From: Candidatus Methylomirabilota bacterium
GTDB lineage: Bacteria > Methylomirabilota > Methylomirabilia > Methylomirabilales > Methylomirabilaceae
Reading direction: 5' to 3'
Assembly: GCA_028869615.1 (NCBI GenBank)
Contig: JAGWRQ010000141.1
Location: 1-5,731 of the forward strand
DNA: 5,731 nt
Shown in pieces: positions 1 to 5,731 of this stretch; position 1 is the first letter of the stretch, and the number at the start of each line of letters is the position of its first letter. Position numbers and translations under genes: made by a program. The notes beneath the pieces were generated by a model. That model was not told the DNA's origin. It saw nothing but the letters and a program-made list of their open reading frames with translations, and did no database searches.

Positions 1-1287
1 GGGGCGGTTGCTACGACCCTGATCGCCGGCGTTCACCTGATTAATAAAGGACTTGCCCAGCCGCACGGCTCCCTCACGCAGATGCAGCGGATGCGCCTGG
101 GCAAACGGACCAATCCCCGGTTTGCCCTGATCAAGGAGGTAGTCCCCCTTGCGAACCTGGACGATCTGGTCTTTGGCGGGTGGGATATCTTTCCTGAGAA
201 CGCCTATCAGACCGCGTGTCAGGCCGGGGTGCTGCCTAGGGAGCTGCTGGACCAAGTGAAAGATCGACTGGAATCCGTCAGGCCGTGGCCGGCGGTCTTT
301 GAGCAGGCCTATGTGCGGAAGCTCTCGGGACAACACCTCAAGTCCGGCTCGAGCAAGAAGCACCTGGCGGACATGCTGATCGAAGATATCGAAGCGTTCC
401 GCCGGAGGGAGGGGATCCAGAGAGCCGTGATGCTCTGGTGCGGATCAACGGAGGTCTTCACGCAACCGGCCCCGGTTCACGAGACGATCGAGGCGTTTGA
501 GGCCGGCCTGAAGACGAATGCTCCGGAAATCTCCCCGTGTATGATCTATGCCTATGCCGCGATCTCCGCCGGCGTACCGTTTGCGAATGGATCACCCAGT
601 CTGGCGGTCGATATCCCGGCGCTGGTCGAGTACGCTCGTCGGCGCCACGTTCCGATCGCCGGGAAGGACTTCAAGACGGGGCAGACCTTTCTGAAGACCG
701 TGGTCGCGCCGGGATTGAAGGCCAAGATGCTGGGGCTGACCGGCTGGTTTTCTACCAACATCCTCGGCAACCGGGACGGCGAGGTGTTGGATGATCGGGG
801 ATCGTTCAGAACGAAGGAGGTGAGTAAGGGCTCGGTGTTGGGCGCGATTCTGCAGCCGGAGCTCTATCCTGAGCTGTATGGCCAGGTCTTCCACAAGGTC
901 CGAATTGAGTATTATCCGCCTCGGGGCGATGCCAAGGAGGGGTGGGACAACATCGACATCTTCGGTTGGCTCGGCCAGCCGATGCAGATCAAGATCAACT
1001 TCCTGTGTCGCGATTCCATCCTGGCGGCGCCGGTAGCCCTGGACCTCACGCTGTTTCTGGACCTGGCCCAACGGGCCGGATTATCCGGCATTCAGGAGTG
1101 GCTCTCGTTCTACTTCAAGTCTCCGATGGCCCGAGCCGACCTGAAGCCGGAGCATGACCTGTTCATTCAGCATCTGAAACTGACAAATACGTTACGCATC
1201 CTGGTCGGGGAGGAGGTACTTGACCACTCCGGACTCGACTATTACGAATCCGGGGATGCCTATCGAGCAGGCATGGGCGGGGCGTGA
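1..1287 (+). CDS. ino1: Inositol-3-phosphate synthase (myo-inositol-1-phosphate synthase), 5'-truncated by the window
   Basis: This enzyme converts D-glucose 6-phosphate to 1D-myo-inositol 3-phosphate with tightly bound NAD, the committed step to inositol in the cytoplasm. The frame is open from base 1, and its first residues GAVATT belong to the N-terminal nucleotide-binding GxGAVATT motif, so about 10-15 codons are probably missing; the first visible ATG at 82 lies too far inside to be the start. Counting from base 1 (428 residues visible), family blocks are CGSTE (147-151), PFANGSPS, GKDFKTGQT (221-229), NILGNRDG (253-260), SKGSV around Lys276, KEGWDNIDI (312-320) and DSILAAP (338-344). 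The conserved lysines of the DFKTGQT and SKGS blocks are present, so the enzyme looks active. It ends in TGA and converges on the next gene with a 10-base gap. The family call is secure; the downstream use of inositol (phospholipid, solute or other) cannot be read from the window. Confidence 0.93.
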   Translation, partial: GAVATTLIAGVHLINKGLAQPHGSLTQMQRMRLGKRTNPRFALIKEVVPLANLDDLVFGGWDIFPENAYQTACQAGVLPRELLDQVKDRLESVRPWPAVFEQAYVRKLSGQHLKSGSSKKHLADMLIEDIEAFRRREGIQRAVMLWCGSTEVFTQPAPVHETIEAFEAGLKTNAPEISPCMIYAYAAISAGVPFANGSPSLAVDIPALVEYARRRHVPIAGKDFKTGQTFLKTVVAPGLKAKMLGLTGWFSTNILGNRDGEVLDDRGSFRTKEVSKGSVLGAILQPELYPELYGQVFHKVRIEYYPPRGDAKEGWDNIDIFGWLGQPMQIKINFLCRDSILAAPVALDLTLFLDLAQRAGLSGIQEWLSFYFKSPMARADLKPEHDLFIQHLKLTNTLRILVGEEVLDHSGLDYYESGDAYRAGMGGA

Positions 1288-1304
1288 GGCAGCGCGGCTA
1301 CCTC
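1286..1304 (-). terminator. Stem-loop across the convergent gene ends, possible 3' end structure
   Basis: GAGGCAGC, loop GCG, GCTACCTC form an 8-bp stem that covers the TGA of the inositol phosphate synthase gene and the TAG of the hpnM-like gene. In the minus-strand RNA all eight positions pair (one is U-G); in the plus-strand RNA the same position is a C-A mismatch. There is no T-tract on either side, so it is not a classical intrinsic terminator. It may be an RNA 3' end stabiliser, or chance in GC-rich DNA. Confidence 0.3.
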
Positions 1305-1954
1305 GACCCCTTCTTTGCCGTCGGTCCCAACCCCTCCGACTCCCGCTTGAGCCGCATCTTCTTGACGAGGGCTTCGTACGACTGGTCCCGGATGACCTTA
1401 TCGAACTGTTTTCGGTAATTCCCCACGATGCTGACCTCGTCGATCACCACATCGTAGGGCACCCAGACGTTGCCTCGATGAAGGAGGGTAAAGTCGACAA
1501 AAGTCGGCTCATTCCGCTTCGAGAGGAACTTGGTCTTGACGATGGCATCCTGCGTATCGGTCTTCTCCGAGAGATAGGTCACCCGCTGGTCGCCAAGATG
1601 ATCGACCACTAATGTAGTATAAGACTCAACGAACAGATCCCCGAACAGCTCAATAAAATCCTTTCGTTCCTGGGCTGATCGCTTGGCCCAGTGGTTAGCC
1701 AGAGAACGGCGCGCCATTTCCTGCAGGTCGAACCAGCGCAAGATCCGCTCTTTGACCATCGACTTCCGCGCCTCTTCCTTCGCCTTTTCCTGTAAGGCAG
1801 GGTCTTTCACAATGGCGGTAAGCTGATCCAGCTCGGTTTTCACCTGATCGGTTGTGTCGCTCGCGAAGGCGAACGCTGCAACGATCACCAACCCCAGAGC
1901 TAAGGCTCCACTGACTACCCCCCTTCGCACGGCCAACCCTACGGCATCTGACAT
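1298..1954 (-). CDS. hpnM: MlaC/Ttg2D-family periplasmic protein, probable HpnM
   Basis: A 218-residue secreted protein of the toluene-tolerance Ttg2D/MlaC family, whose members carry lipids across the periplasm. HpnM is the hopanoid-associated branch. Residues 10-31 form a signal peptide (RR, hydrophobic core, AFA before Ser32), and no lipobox cysteine is seen. The mature part shows the family pattern: a helical segment FDLQEMARRSLANHW (75-89) followed by ERKDFIELFGDLFVESY (96-112), a beta-rich middle, then WVPYDVVIDEVSIVGNYRKQF (164-184, tested against the usual W-x-V-x-D-V-x-I-D-G-x-S-L-x-x-N-Y-R-x-Q-F pattern). The usual glycine after Ile-Asp is Glu here. Length is typical. The ATG at 1954 has a strong AAGGAG seven bases upstream. 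It lies 76 bases downstream of the HpnN-like transporter, and no mlaD, mlaE or mlaF gene is in the window, so I prefer HpnM over a component of an Mla ABC system. The family is certain; the subfamily rests mainly on context. Confidence 0.8.
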   Translation of the reverse strand: MSDAVGLAVRRGVVSGALALGLVIVAAFAFASDTTDQVKTELDQLTAIVKDPALQEKAKEEARKSMVKERILRWFDLQEMARRSLANHWAKRSAQERKDFIELFGDLFVESYTTLVVDHLGDQRVTYLSEKTDTQDAIVKTKFLSKRNEPTFVDFTLLHRGNVWVPYDVVIDEVSIVGNYRKQFDKVIRDQSYEALVKKMRLKRESEGLGPTAKKGSR

Positions 1955-1960
1955 GTCACT

Positions 1961-1967
1961 TCTCCTT
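1961..1967 (-). promoter_or_regulatory. Ribosome binding site of the hpnM-like gene
   Basis: The minus strand reads AAAGGAGAAGTGAC immediately before the ATG at 1954. The AAGGAG core at about seven bases spacing is the strongest Shine-Dalgarno site in the window and fixes this start. It suggests efficient independent translation of the periplasmic protein, in contrast to the weaker sites of the genes upstream. Confidence 0.7.
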
Positions 1968-1986
1968 TGTGTTGAGTACCGTTTCC

Positions 1987-2061
1987 GTTCTATGTTCTAA
2001 GTTCCCGGTTACACACGTCCCGGTACGCCGTCAACCAGGCACTCGGAACTCGGAACTCGGG
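1987..2061. repeat. Degenerate heptamer repeats arranged as an inverted repeat
   Basis: On the plus strand ACTCGGA, ACTCGGA, ACTCGGG follow one another at 2041-2061 (three 7-bp units). On the other side GTTCTAT, GTTCTAA, GTTCCCG lie at 1987-2007, again with a 7-bp period and in the opposite orientation. AGTTCC (2000-2005) pairs with GGAACT (2045-2050), and CCCGGTT (2004-2010) pairs with AACCAGG (2033-2039) with one mismatch. The result is an imperfect hairpin spanning the hpnN-hpnM junction. The right arm lies inside the 3' end of hpnN. Comparable short 7-bp intergenic repeats are known in various bacteria; membership of a named family is not claimed. Confidence 0.6.
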
Positions 2062-4832
2062 ACCGATTTTTTCGACGGGTGTCTGGCGACAACAGTGAGG
2101 AGGGCCGGCAATACGATCACCGAGACGACCAGGACGGCCCCAACCCCCAGCGTCACCAGCAGGCCGATACTGAATGCGCCGCGGTGATGGGCAATGAGGA
2201 GGCTGCCGAAGCCGATCATGGTTGTCAGCGACGAGAGCGCGACGCCCTTCCCGATGCTGTTTGGCAGCACGGCCGCCTCTGCCTCCTCTCGAAAGCGATG
2301 AATGATCAATAGGCCGCTCTCCACTCCGGGCGCCACAATCAGCGGGATGATAATCAAGTTGGCCAGGTTGAATCTGACCTGAAAGAGATGCATCAGGCCG
2401 GCAGTCCAGATAGCTCCAATGAGCAGTGGGACCTTAGCCAGTAAGAAGTAGCGCAGGTCGCGCAGGTTCAGCAGGAACAACGCAGCCACCCCGATCAACG
2501 CATAGATCCCCACGCGTTGGTACCCTCGCCTCATCGCTGTGATGACTTCATAGCCTCTCACCGGGTCGCCAACCGCATCAGGATCCACCGATCTCAGGTC
2601 GCCCACGAACGCGGTCTGCAAGGCCAGCTCCCACGGGTCGCCTCGCGGGTAGACCCGAATCAGATATGAACCGTCCCGCCCCACGAACTGCTTTTTCAGG
2701 TCGTTCGGCACATCATCGAGCTTAACCGGACCGGAGGCCACCGCCCTGGCGAGGAGCGACACCTTGTCATAGAAATCCTGGAACAGCTTGCCCTCAAAAA
2801 CGGTAAGTCTTCGTTGGATCTCTGTGTGGTCGCGTTTCTCCAGTTGCCGCTCGAACTGATCGATCAGGCTTCGCACTCGCGCCATCTCCTCCAGAGGCGG
2901 CTCTTCCTTCCCCTTCCACTTCTCGGCGTCCTCGGCCGTCAGCATCTTGGCCTTCACCCGGTGTAGCGTATTCAGCAGCCCGTCCAGATCGACCGGCGCC
3001 GGCCGAGGAAGTTGCGCCAGGTTCACGCCGCTGAGGACCGGTCTGAGCGCGCGAGCCAATGGGAGCTTGCGCTCCTGGTCTTCCGGGATGACCATGGCGA
3101 TACTCTCCACCTTGCCCACCGAGGGAAGGGCTTCGAGGGCCTTAGTCTTCGTTCTGACCTCTTCGAGGCTTTTGGCCAGGACCACTCCATAGATGGTTGA
3201 GCGCTCAGACTGCCTGATGATCTTCAGCTCCCAGTCCACCGACTCGGTGCCTTCCGCCTGAAGCCGGAGAACGTTACCGTCGAATTCCAGACCGCTCATC
3301 GCATACAGGGCCAAAAGCGTCCCCGCCGCCGACAGGAAAAGGACAGTGCGGGGGTGACGGTACCAGAATTCCATAAAATCCGGGGGCCTCGGCAAGTGCG
3401 GCAGCGGGAAATGGGCTTCACCGATCTTCACTTCAATAGAGTGCCCTTCGATGGACGCGCCAGCGCGTCCCGCCGAAGTACTCAGGGCGGGTTGCTTGTC
3501 CCACAACAGCAGCAACGGTGGGAGGACGACAAAGGTCGAGACCAGCGTGATCAGCAGGCCACAGCCCGTGATCAGGCCCAACTCCTGTAACACACCGATC
3601 CCCGTAAGGATAAGCGTAAAAAGCGCCACGGCGGTTGTCAGCGCGGCATGGAGGATGCCGGGACCGGCGCCCTCAAAGGCCCGCTCCAACGACTCCCGGA
3701 TGGCATAGCCGACGCCCCGCTCCTCTTCGTACCGGGCCAGGAGATGGATGCCGTAGTCCATCCCGATCCCGATCAGCATCGGCGCCAAGATCATTGACAG
3801 CATGTTCAGATGGCCGACTGTCACAGCCGAGAACCCGAAGGCCCAGCAGACCCCCATGATCAACGCGATGGTGCCCATCAGAGGCCTCATCACGCCGCGA
3901 AAGACCACCACCAGCAGCAGGGCCACACCGGCGAGAGAGATGAAAGTCATCAGACCGGAATCCCGCTGCGCCGCGACCACCTCATCGTACTCGAGGGCCG
4001 GGCCGCCCGTCACCCCGGCCTTCACTCCCGGATACTGCGGCTGCAGCAACCGGATCTCCCGTCGGATCGCGTTAATCGGCCCTTCGAACTTATGCAGGCT
4101 CTTTGTATCCGCCCTCACGGTGGCCAGGACAAACAGAAACTGTTTGTTGTCGGACCACAGGTAGCCTTCCCGTTCGCCATTCTCGTCGGCCTCGACCATG
4201 AACTGCTTCCACGGTGAGATATAGGTCCGCGGGGCGGCCGCCCACGCGTCAAGCTGTGTGAGCAGCGCAATAAGCGGCTGCAGCTCTACGGGCTTGACCT
4301 CGCCCCCTTCCTCTTCGTCCAGGAAGCCGGTGAACAGGTGACCGACCAGCGCCGCGCTGATCTCCCGGTGGATGAGTTGAAACAGGCGGTTCAAGCCCGG
4401 CTCGGCCGACAGCTCTTCCAGCAGCGAGGCATGTTCCCGAAGCTTACTTTGCAGATCGCTGAGTTCCTTCGGGGTCAGGTACATCAGGAAATGATCTTCC
4501 AACGATGTGAGGTCGAAGCGATAGATTACCTCCTCAATAGTCGGCAACGCCTCCAGCCGGCCGGCAAGGACCGTAGCGTAGCGCTTGGCCTGTTCCTGAT
4601 CCTTGGCCTCCACGACAATGACCACCCGGTCCGGATCACCGAACGCCCGGTTGTAGCGCTCCTGAACCTGGCCGACCCTGCCGCTGAGGGGGGACAAAGC
4701 CTCGTGTGTGGAGGTGAAGCTCAGCCGCTTAATCGATATCCAGACTGAAAGCAGCGTGAGCAGCATCGCCGCAACCAGAGTGGTCCTGGGGTAAGCGAGG
4801 ACCGTATGGGACAGCAACTTGCGGAGACTCAT
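2031..4832 (-). CDS. hpnN: RND/MMPL-family lipid transporter, probable hopanoid transporter HpnN
   Basis: A 933-residue inner-membrane protein with the duplicated RND/MMPL plan. TM1 is at about 13-33 and is followed by a periplasmic domain (34-290). TM2-TM6 lie between 293 and 444 and a cytoplasmic linker at about 446-490. TM7 (494-514), a second periplasmic domain (515-770) with a charged, helix-rich stretch near 615-680, and TM8-TM12 (773-915) complete the fold. The family motif GIGMDYGIHLLARYEEE (355-371) carries Asp359, expected to take part in proton coupling; the second half has APGVESGLLIIHRFREE (834-850) with Glu838 at the matching place. HpnN proteins move hopanoids from the inner membrane toward the outer membrane. 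The protein is somewhat longer than typical HpnN. The last ten or so residues are translated from the heptamer repeat. The ATG overlaps the upstream stop (ATGA), with GAGG eight bases before it. The MMPL superfamily is certain; HpnN rather than a related MMPL exporter is supported by architecture and the MlaC-like neighbour. Confidence 0.82.
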   Translation of the reverse strand: MSLRKLLSHTVLAYPRTTLVAAMLLTLLSVWISIKRLSFTSTHEALSPLSGRVGQVQERYNRAFGDPDRVVIVVEAKDQEQAKRYATVLAGRLEALPTIEEVIYRFDLTSLEDHFLMYLTPKELSDLQSKLREHASLLEELSAEPGLNRLFQLIHREISAALVGHLFTGFLDEEEGGEVKPVELQPLIALLTQLDAWAAAPRTYISPWKQFMVEADENGEREGYLWSDNKQFLFVLATVRADTKSLHKFEGPINAIRREIRLLQPQYPGVKAGVTGGPALEYDEVVAAQRDSGLMTFISLAGVALLLVVVFRGVMRPLMGTIALIMGVCWAFGFSAVTVGHLNMLSMILAPMLIGIGMDYGIHLLARYEEERGVGYAIRESLERAFEGAGPGILHAALTTAVALFTLILTGIGVLQELGLITGCGLLITLVSTFVVLPPLLLLWDKQPALSTSAGRAGASIEGHSIEVKIGEAHFPLPHLPRPPDFMEFWYRHPRTVLFLSAAGTLLALYAMSGLEFDGNVLRLQAEGTESVDWELKIIRQSERSTIYGVVLAKSLEEVRTKTKALEALPSVGKVESIAMVIPEDQERKLPLARALRPVLSGVNLAQLPRPAPVDLDGLLNTLHRVKAKMLTAEDAEKWKGKEEPPLEEMARVRSLIDQFERQLEKRDHTEIQRRLTVFEGKLFQDFYDKVSLLARAVASGPVKLDDVPNDLKKQFVGRDGSYLIRVYPRGDPWELALQTAFVGDLRSVDPDAVGDPVRGYEVITAMRRGYQRVGIYALIGVAALFLLNLRDLRYFLLAKVPLLIGAIWTAGLMHLFQVRFNLANLIIIPLIVAPGVESGLLIIHRFREEAEAAVLPNSIGKGVALSSLTTMIGFGSLLIAHHRGAFSIGLLVTLGVGAVLVVSVIVLPALLTVVARHPSKKSVPSSEFRVPG
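3446..3478. repeat. Palindrome inside hpnN, in the central linker
   Basis: GGACGCG (3453-3459) and CGCGTCC (3464-3470) are perfect inverted copies around a CCAG loop. CTTCG (3446-3450) and CGAAG (3474-3478) extend the stem beyond a small internal bulge. The element encodes residues 452-463 of the HpnN-like protein (TSAGRAGASIEG), a low-complexity part of the cytoplasmic linker between the two membrane halves, where an in-frame insertion would be tolerated. No second copy is seen in the window. Confidence 0.5.
4829..4832 (-). promoter_or_regulatory. ATGA stop-start overlap coupling the DUF309 gene to hpnN
   Basis: The TGA of the DUF309 gene and the ATG of hpnN share bases in ATGA on the minus strand. 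The sequence GTGAGG, with its GAGG eight bases ahead of the ATG, supplies a moderate ribosome binding site within the end of the upstream gene. This layout normally means one transcript and coupled translation. Confidence 0.75.
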
Positions 4833-5671
4833 CCGGCAGGCCTCACGTCCGACAGTGTATTCCTAATGAAGGGCATCTGCGGGATCATCCGGCGATCAAA
4901 GCGGTCGAATGCCGCTTCCCCGAGCGATTCGATCGACCGCCAAGCGTGCTCAACCTGCCCCAGAAACTGATCCAATTCGACACCGGACCGATCCGGACCA
5001 TACCTCTTAACCTTTTCAACCCCTTCCTGCAGGAGCGAAACGGCGCCCCTGAGGTTGTTGTTCTCCAGGTGATGAAACCCGACTGCAATCTGGATGAGCC
5101 CCTGCAAGAGCAGGCGTATCCCCTCCTCTTGCGTCAGCCATACCGCCTCCAGGACCTCGTGCACTTCGAAGAAGAGGCCCTCGTTGAAAAGGCATGCCGC
5201 CTCCCTTAACGCTCGCTCTATCGGAGAAGCAAGGCGAGTCTGACGCCATGACAGGATCTCCAGCGCCCGGCAGTAGGCGTCGATCCTGCTCATAGCGGTG
5301 AAGAACTCTCCTTGCAGTTCGTCCCCAGGGGCTAGCCGCGTCACCCCGCCTTTCAGTGTCACAGCACGCAAGAGCTGAGCAGCGACCAGTTCCTCGATTA
5401 CCACCTCTCCGGACACCTTAATGCCCACCGTACCGAAAATCCCCTCTGCCGTCTCGATCAGAGTCTCACGGTTGATCTCAGCCTTCGTCTGTACTCCAGT
5501 CACATGCCCGAACGAACGCAGCAGATATAACGGCGCGGCCTGGTGCCTCGCTTGGAGCGCCTGCTTCAACAGTTCGCTCAGCCGGTCGCGGAGCTCAATG
5601 CTGCGAATCGGCGGCGGAATAGTTCCCATCACCCATCCGGCGGCCTGCTTGGACTGGCCTCTGGCGCCCAA
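4829..5671 (-). CDS. DUF309-domain protein with N-terminal extension, function unknown
   Basis: A soluble protein of up to 280 residues without signal peptide or membrane segment. The C-terminal half carries the DUF309 signature: FNEGLFFEVHEVLEAVW (162-178) with the conserved His171-Glu172, then QGLIQIAVGFHHLENNNLRGA (190-210). These form the short helical bundle of that family, which has no established biochemical role. Residues 20-150 are extra compared with usual stand-alone DUF309 proteins of about 130-170 residues. Part of this region (about 65-115) alternates helix and strand-like segments and could be a winged-helix or similar small fold; this is a guess. The longest start is TTG at 5671, six bases after the upstream stop, without a clear ribosome binding site. 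An ATG at 5629 (MGTIPPP), preceded by GTG at 5632, is a plausible alternative giving 266 residues. It overlaps hpnN by ATGA, so a link with lipid or hopanoid metabolism is suggested by position only. Confidence 0.78.
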   Translation of the reverse strand: MGARGQSKQAAGWVMGTIPPPIRSIELRDRLSELLKQALQARHQAAPLYLLRSFGHVTGVQTKAEINRETLIETAEGIFGTVGIKVSGEVVIEELVAAQLLRAVTLKGGVTRLAPGDELQGEFFTAMSRIDAYCRALEILSWRQTRLASPIERALREAACLFNEGLFFEVHEVLEAVWLTQEEGIRLLLQGLIQIAVGFHHLENNNLRGAVSLLQEGVEKVKRYGPDRSGVELDQFLGQVEHAWRSIESLGEAAFDRFDRRMIPQMPFIRNTLSDVRPAG

Positions 5672-5677
5672 GCCGTT

Positions 5678-5731
5678 TCAAGCGCCTGGTGACTTCTGTT
5701 TGGCCATCTCCTCTTCGCGCAAGGTACGCCG
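5678..5731 (-). CDS. 3' end of an upstream gene, unidentified
   Basis: The minus strand is open from the window edge for 17 codons (RRTLREEEMAKQKSPGA) and ends at TGA, 6 bases before the TTG and 48 bases before the ATG candidate start of the DUF309 gene. The charged, helix-then-tail composition is typical of a protein C-terminus, and the close spacing fits one operon. A GAGGAG followed by ATG at 5707-5705 also occurs here but would give only nine residues, so I read it as internal. Too short to assign a family. Confidence 0.45.
   Translation of the reverse strand, partial: RRTLREEEMAKQKSPGA

Noticed and set aside
592..1071. Minus-strand open frame of 159 codons
   Set aside because: It lies fully antisense to the well-conserved inositol phosphate synthase, is rich in Arg, Gln and His as expected of a shadow frame, and resembles no family.
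1220..1612. Plus-strand open frame of 130 codons
   Set aside because: It starts inside the synthase gene in another frame and continues antisense to the hpnM-like gene; both of those are supported by family motifs.
1298..1954. MlaC as part of a complete Mla ABC transporter
   Set aside because: No permease, ATPase or MCE-domain gene is in the window; the adjacent transporter is of the MMPL type.
1955..2030. Promoter for the hpnM-like gene in the spacer
   Set aside because: No convincing -35/-10 pair was seen on the minus strand; the AT-richer bases are explained by the diverged heptamers. Read-through from hpnN is simpler.
1987..2061. Possible CRISPR array
   Set aside because: The repeat unit is only 7 bp, directly tandem without spacers, and no cas gene is present.
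3810..4748. Several plus-strand open frames (e.g. 3810-4217, 4338-4748)
   Set aside because: All are antisense to the HpnN-like gene, rich in Arg, Gln and His, with no ribosome binding site or recognisable motif.

Overview
The window (GC-rich, high-50s to 60% by eye) reads as ordinary chromosomal DNA from a Gram-negative-type bacterium. One gene lies on the plus strand and a co-directional cluster on the minus strand, and the two converge near base 1290. The most telling content is an RND/MMPL lipid transporter of the HpnN type next to a MlaC/Ttg2D-family periplasmic protein of the HpnM type. That pair is associated with hopanoid transport to the outer membrane. A hopanoid-producing lineage (NC10/Methylomirabilis-like, or a proteobacterial or nitrospirae-like group) is a reasonable guess, but the sequence alone does not fix the taxon.

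Layout. Bases 1-1287 (+): inositol-3-phosphate synthase, missing only its extreme N-terminus because the window opens inside the NAD-binding GxGAVATT motif. Bases 1298-1954 (-): HpnM/MlaC-like secreted protein. Bases 1955-2061: a short intergenic stretch with degenerate 7-bp repeats in inverted orientation, which runs into the 3' end of the next gene. Bases 2031-4832 (-): HpnN-like transporter with 12 predicted membrane segments. Bases 4829-5671 (-): a DUF309-domain protein with a long N-terminal extension, overlapping hpnN by ATGA. Bases 5678-5731 (-): the last 17 codons of a further upstream gene that I cannot identify.

How they work together. The minus-strand genes look like one transcription unit in the order unknown gene > DUF309 > hpnN > hpnM. 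HpnN would extract lipid from the inner membrane and HpnM would be its periplasmic partner. The role of the DUF309 protein is unknown. The inositol phosphate synthase makes a polar head-group precursor and is transcribed separately toward the cluster; a shared role in envelope lipids is inference. No mobile element, CRISPR array, tRNA or rRNA was seen. I found no clearly new system. The less ordinary signals are the heptamer repeat feeding into the hpnN stop region, a palindrome translated in frame in the hpnN central linker, the substitution of the usual acidic membrane residue in the second hpnN half, and the DUF309 extension.
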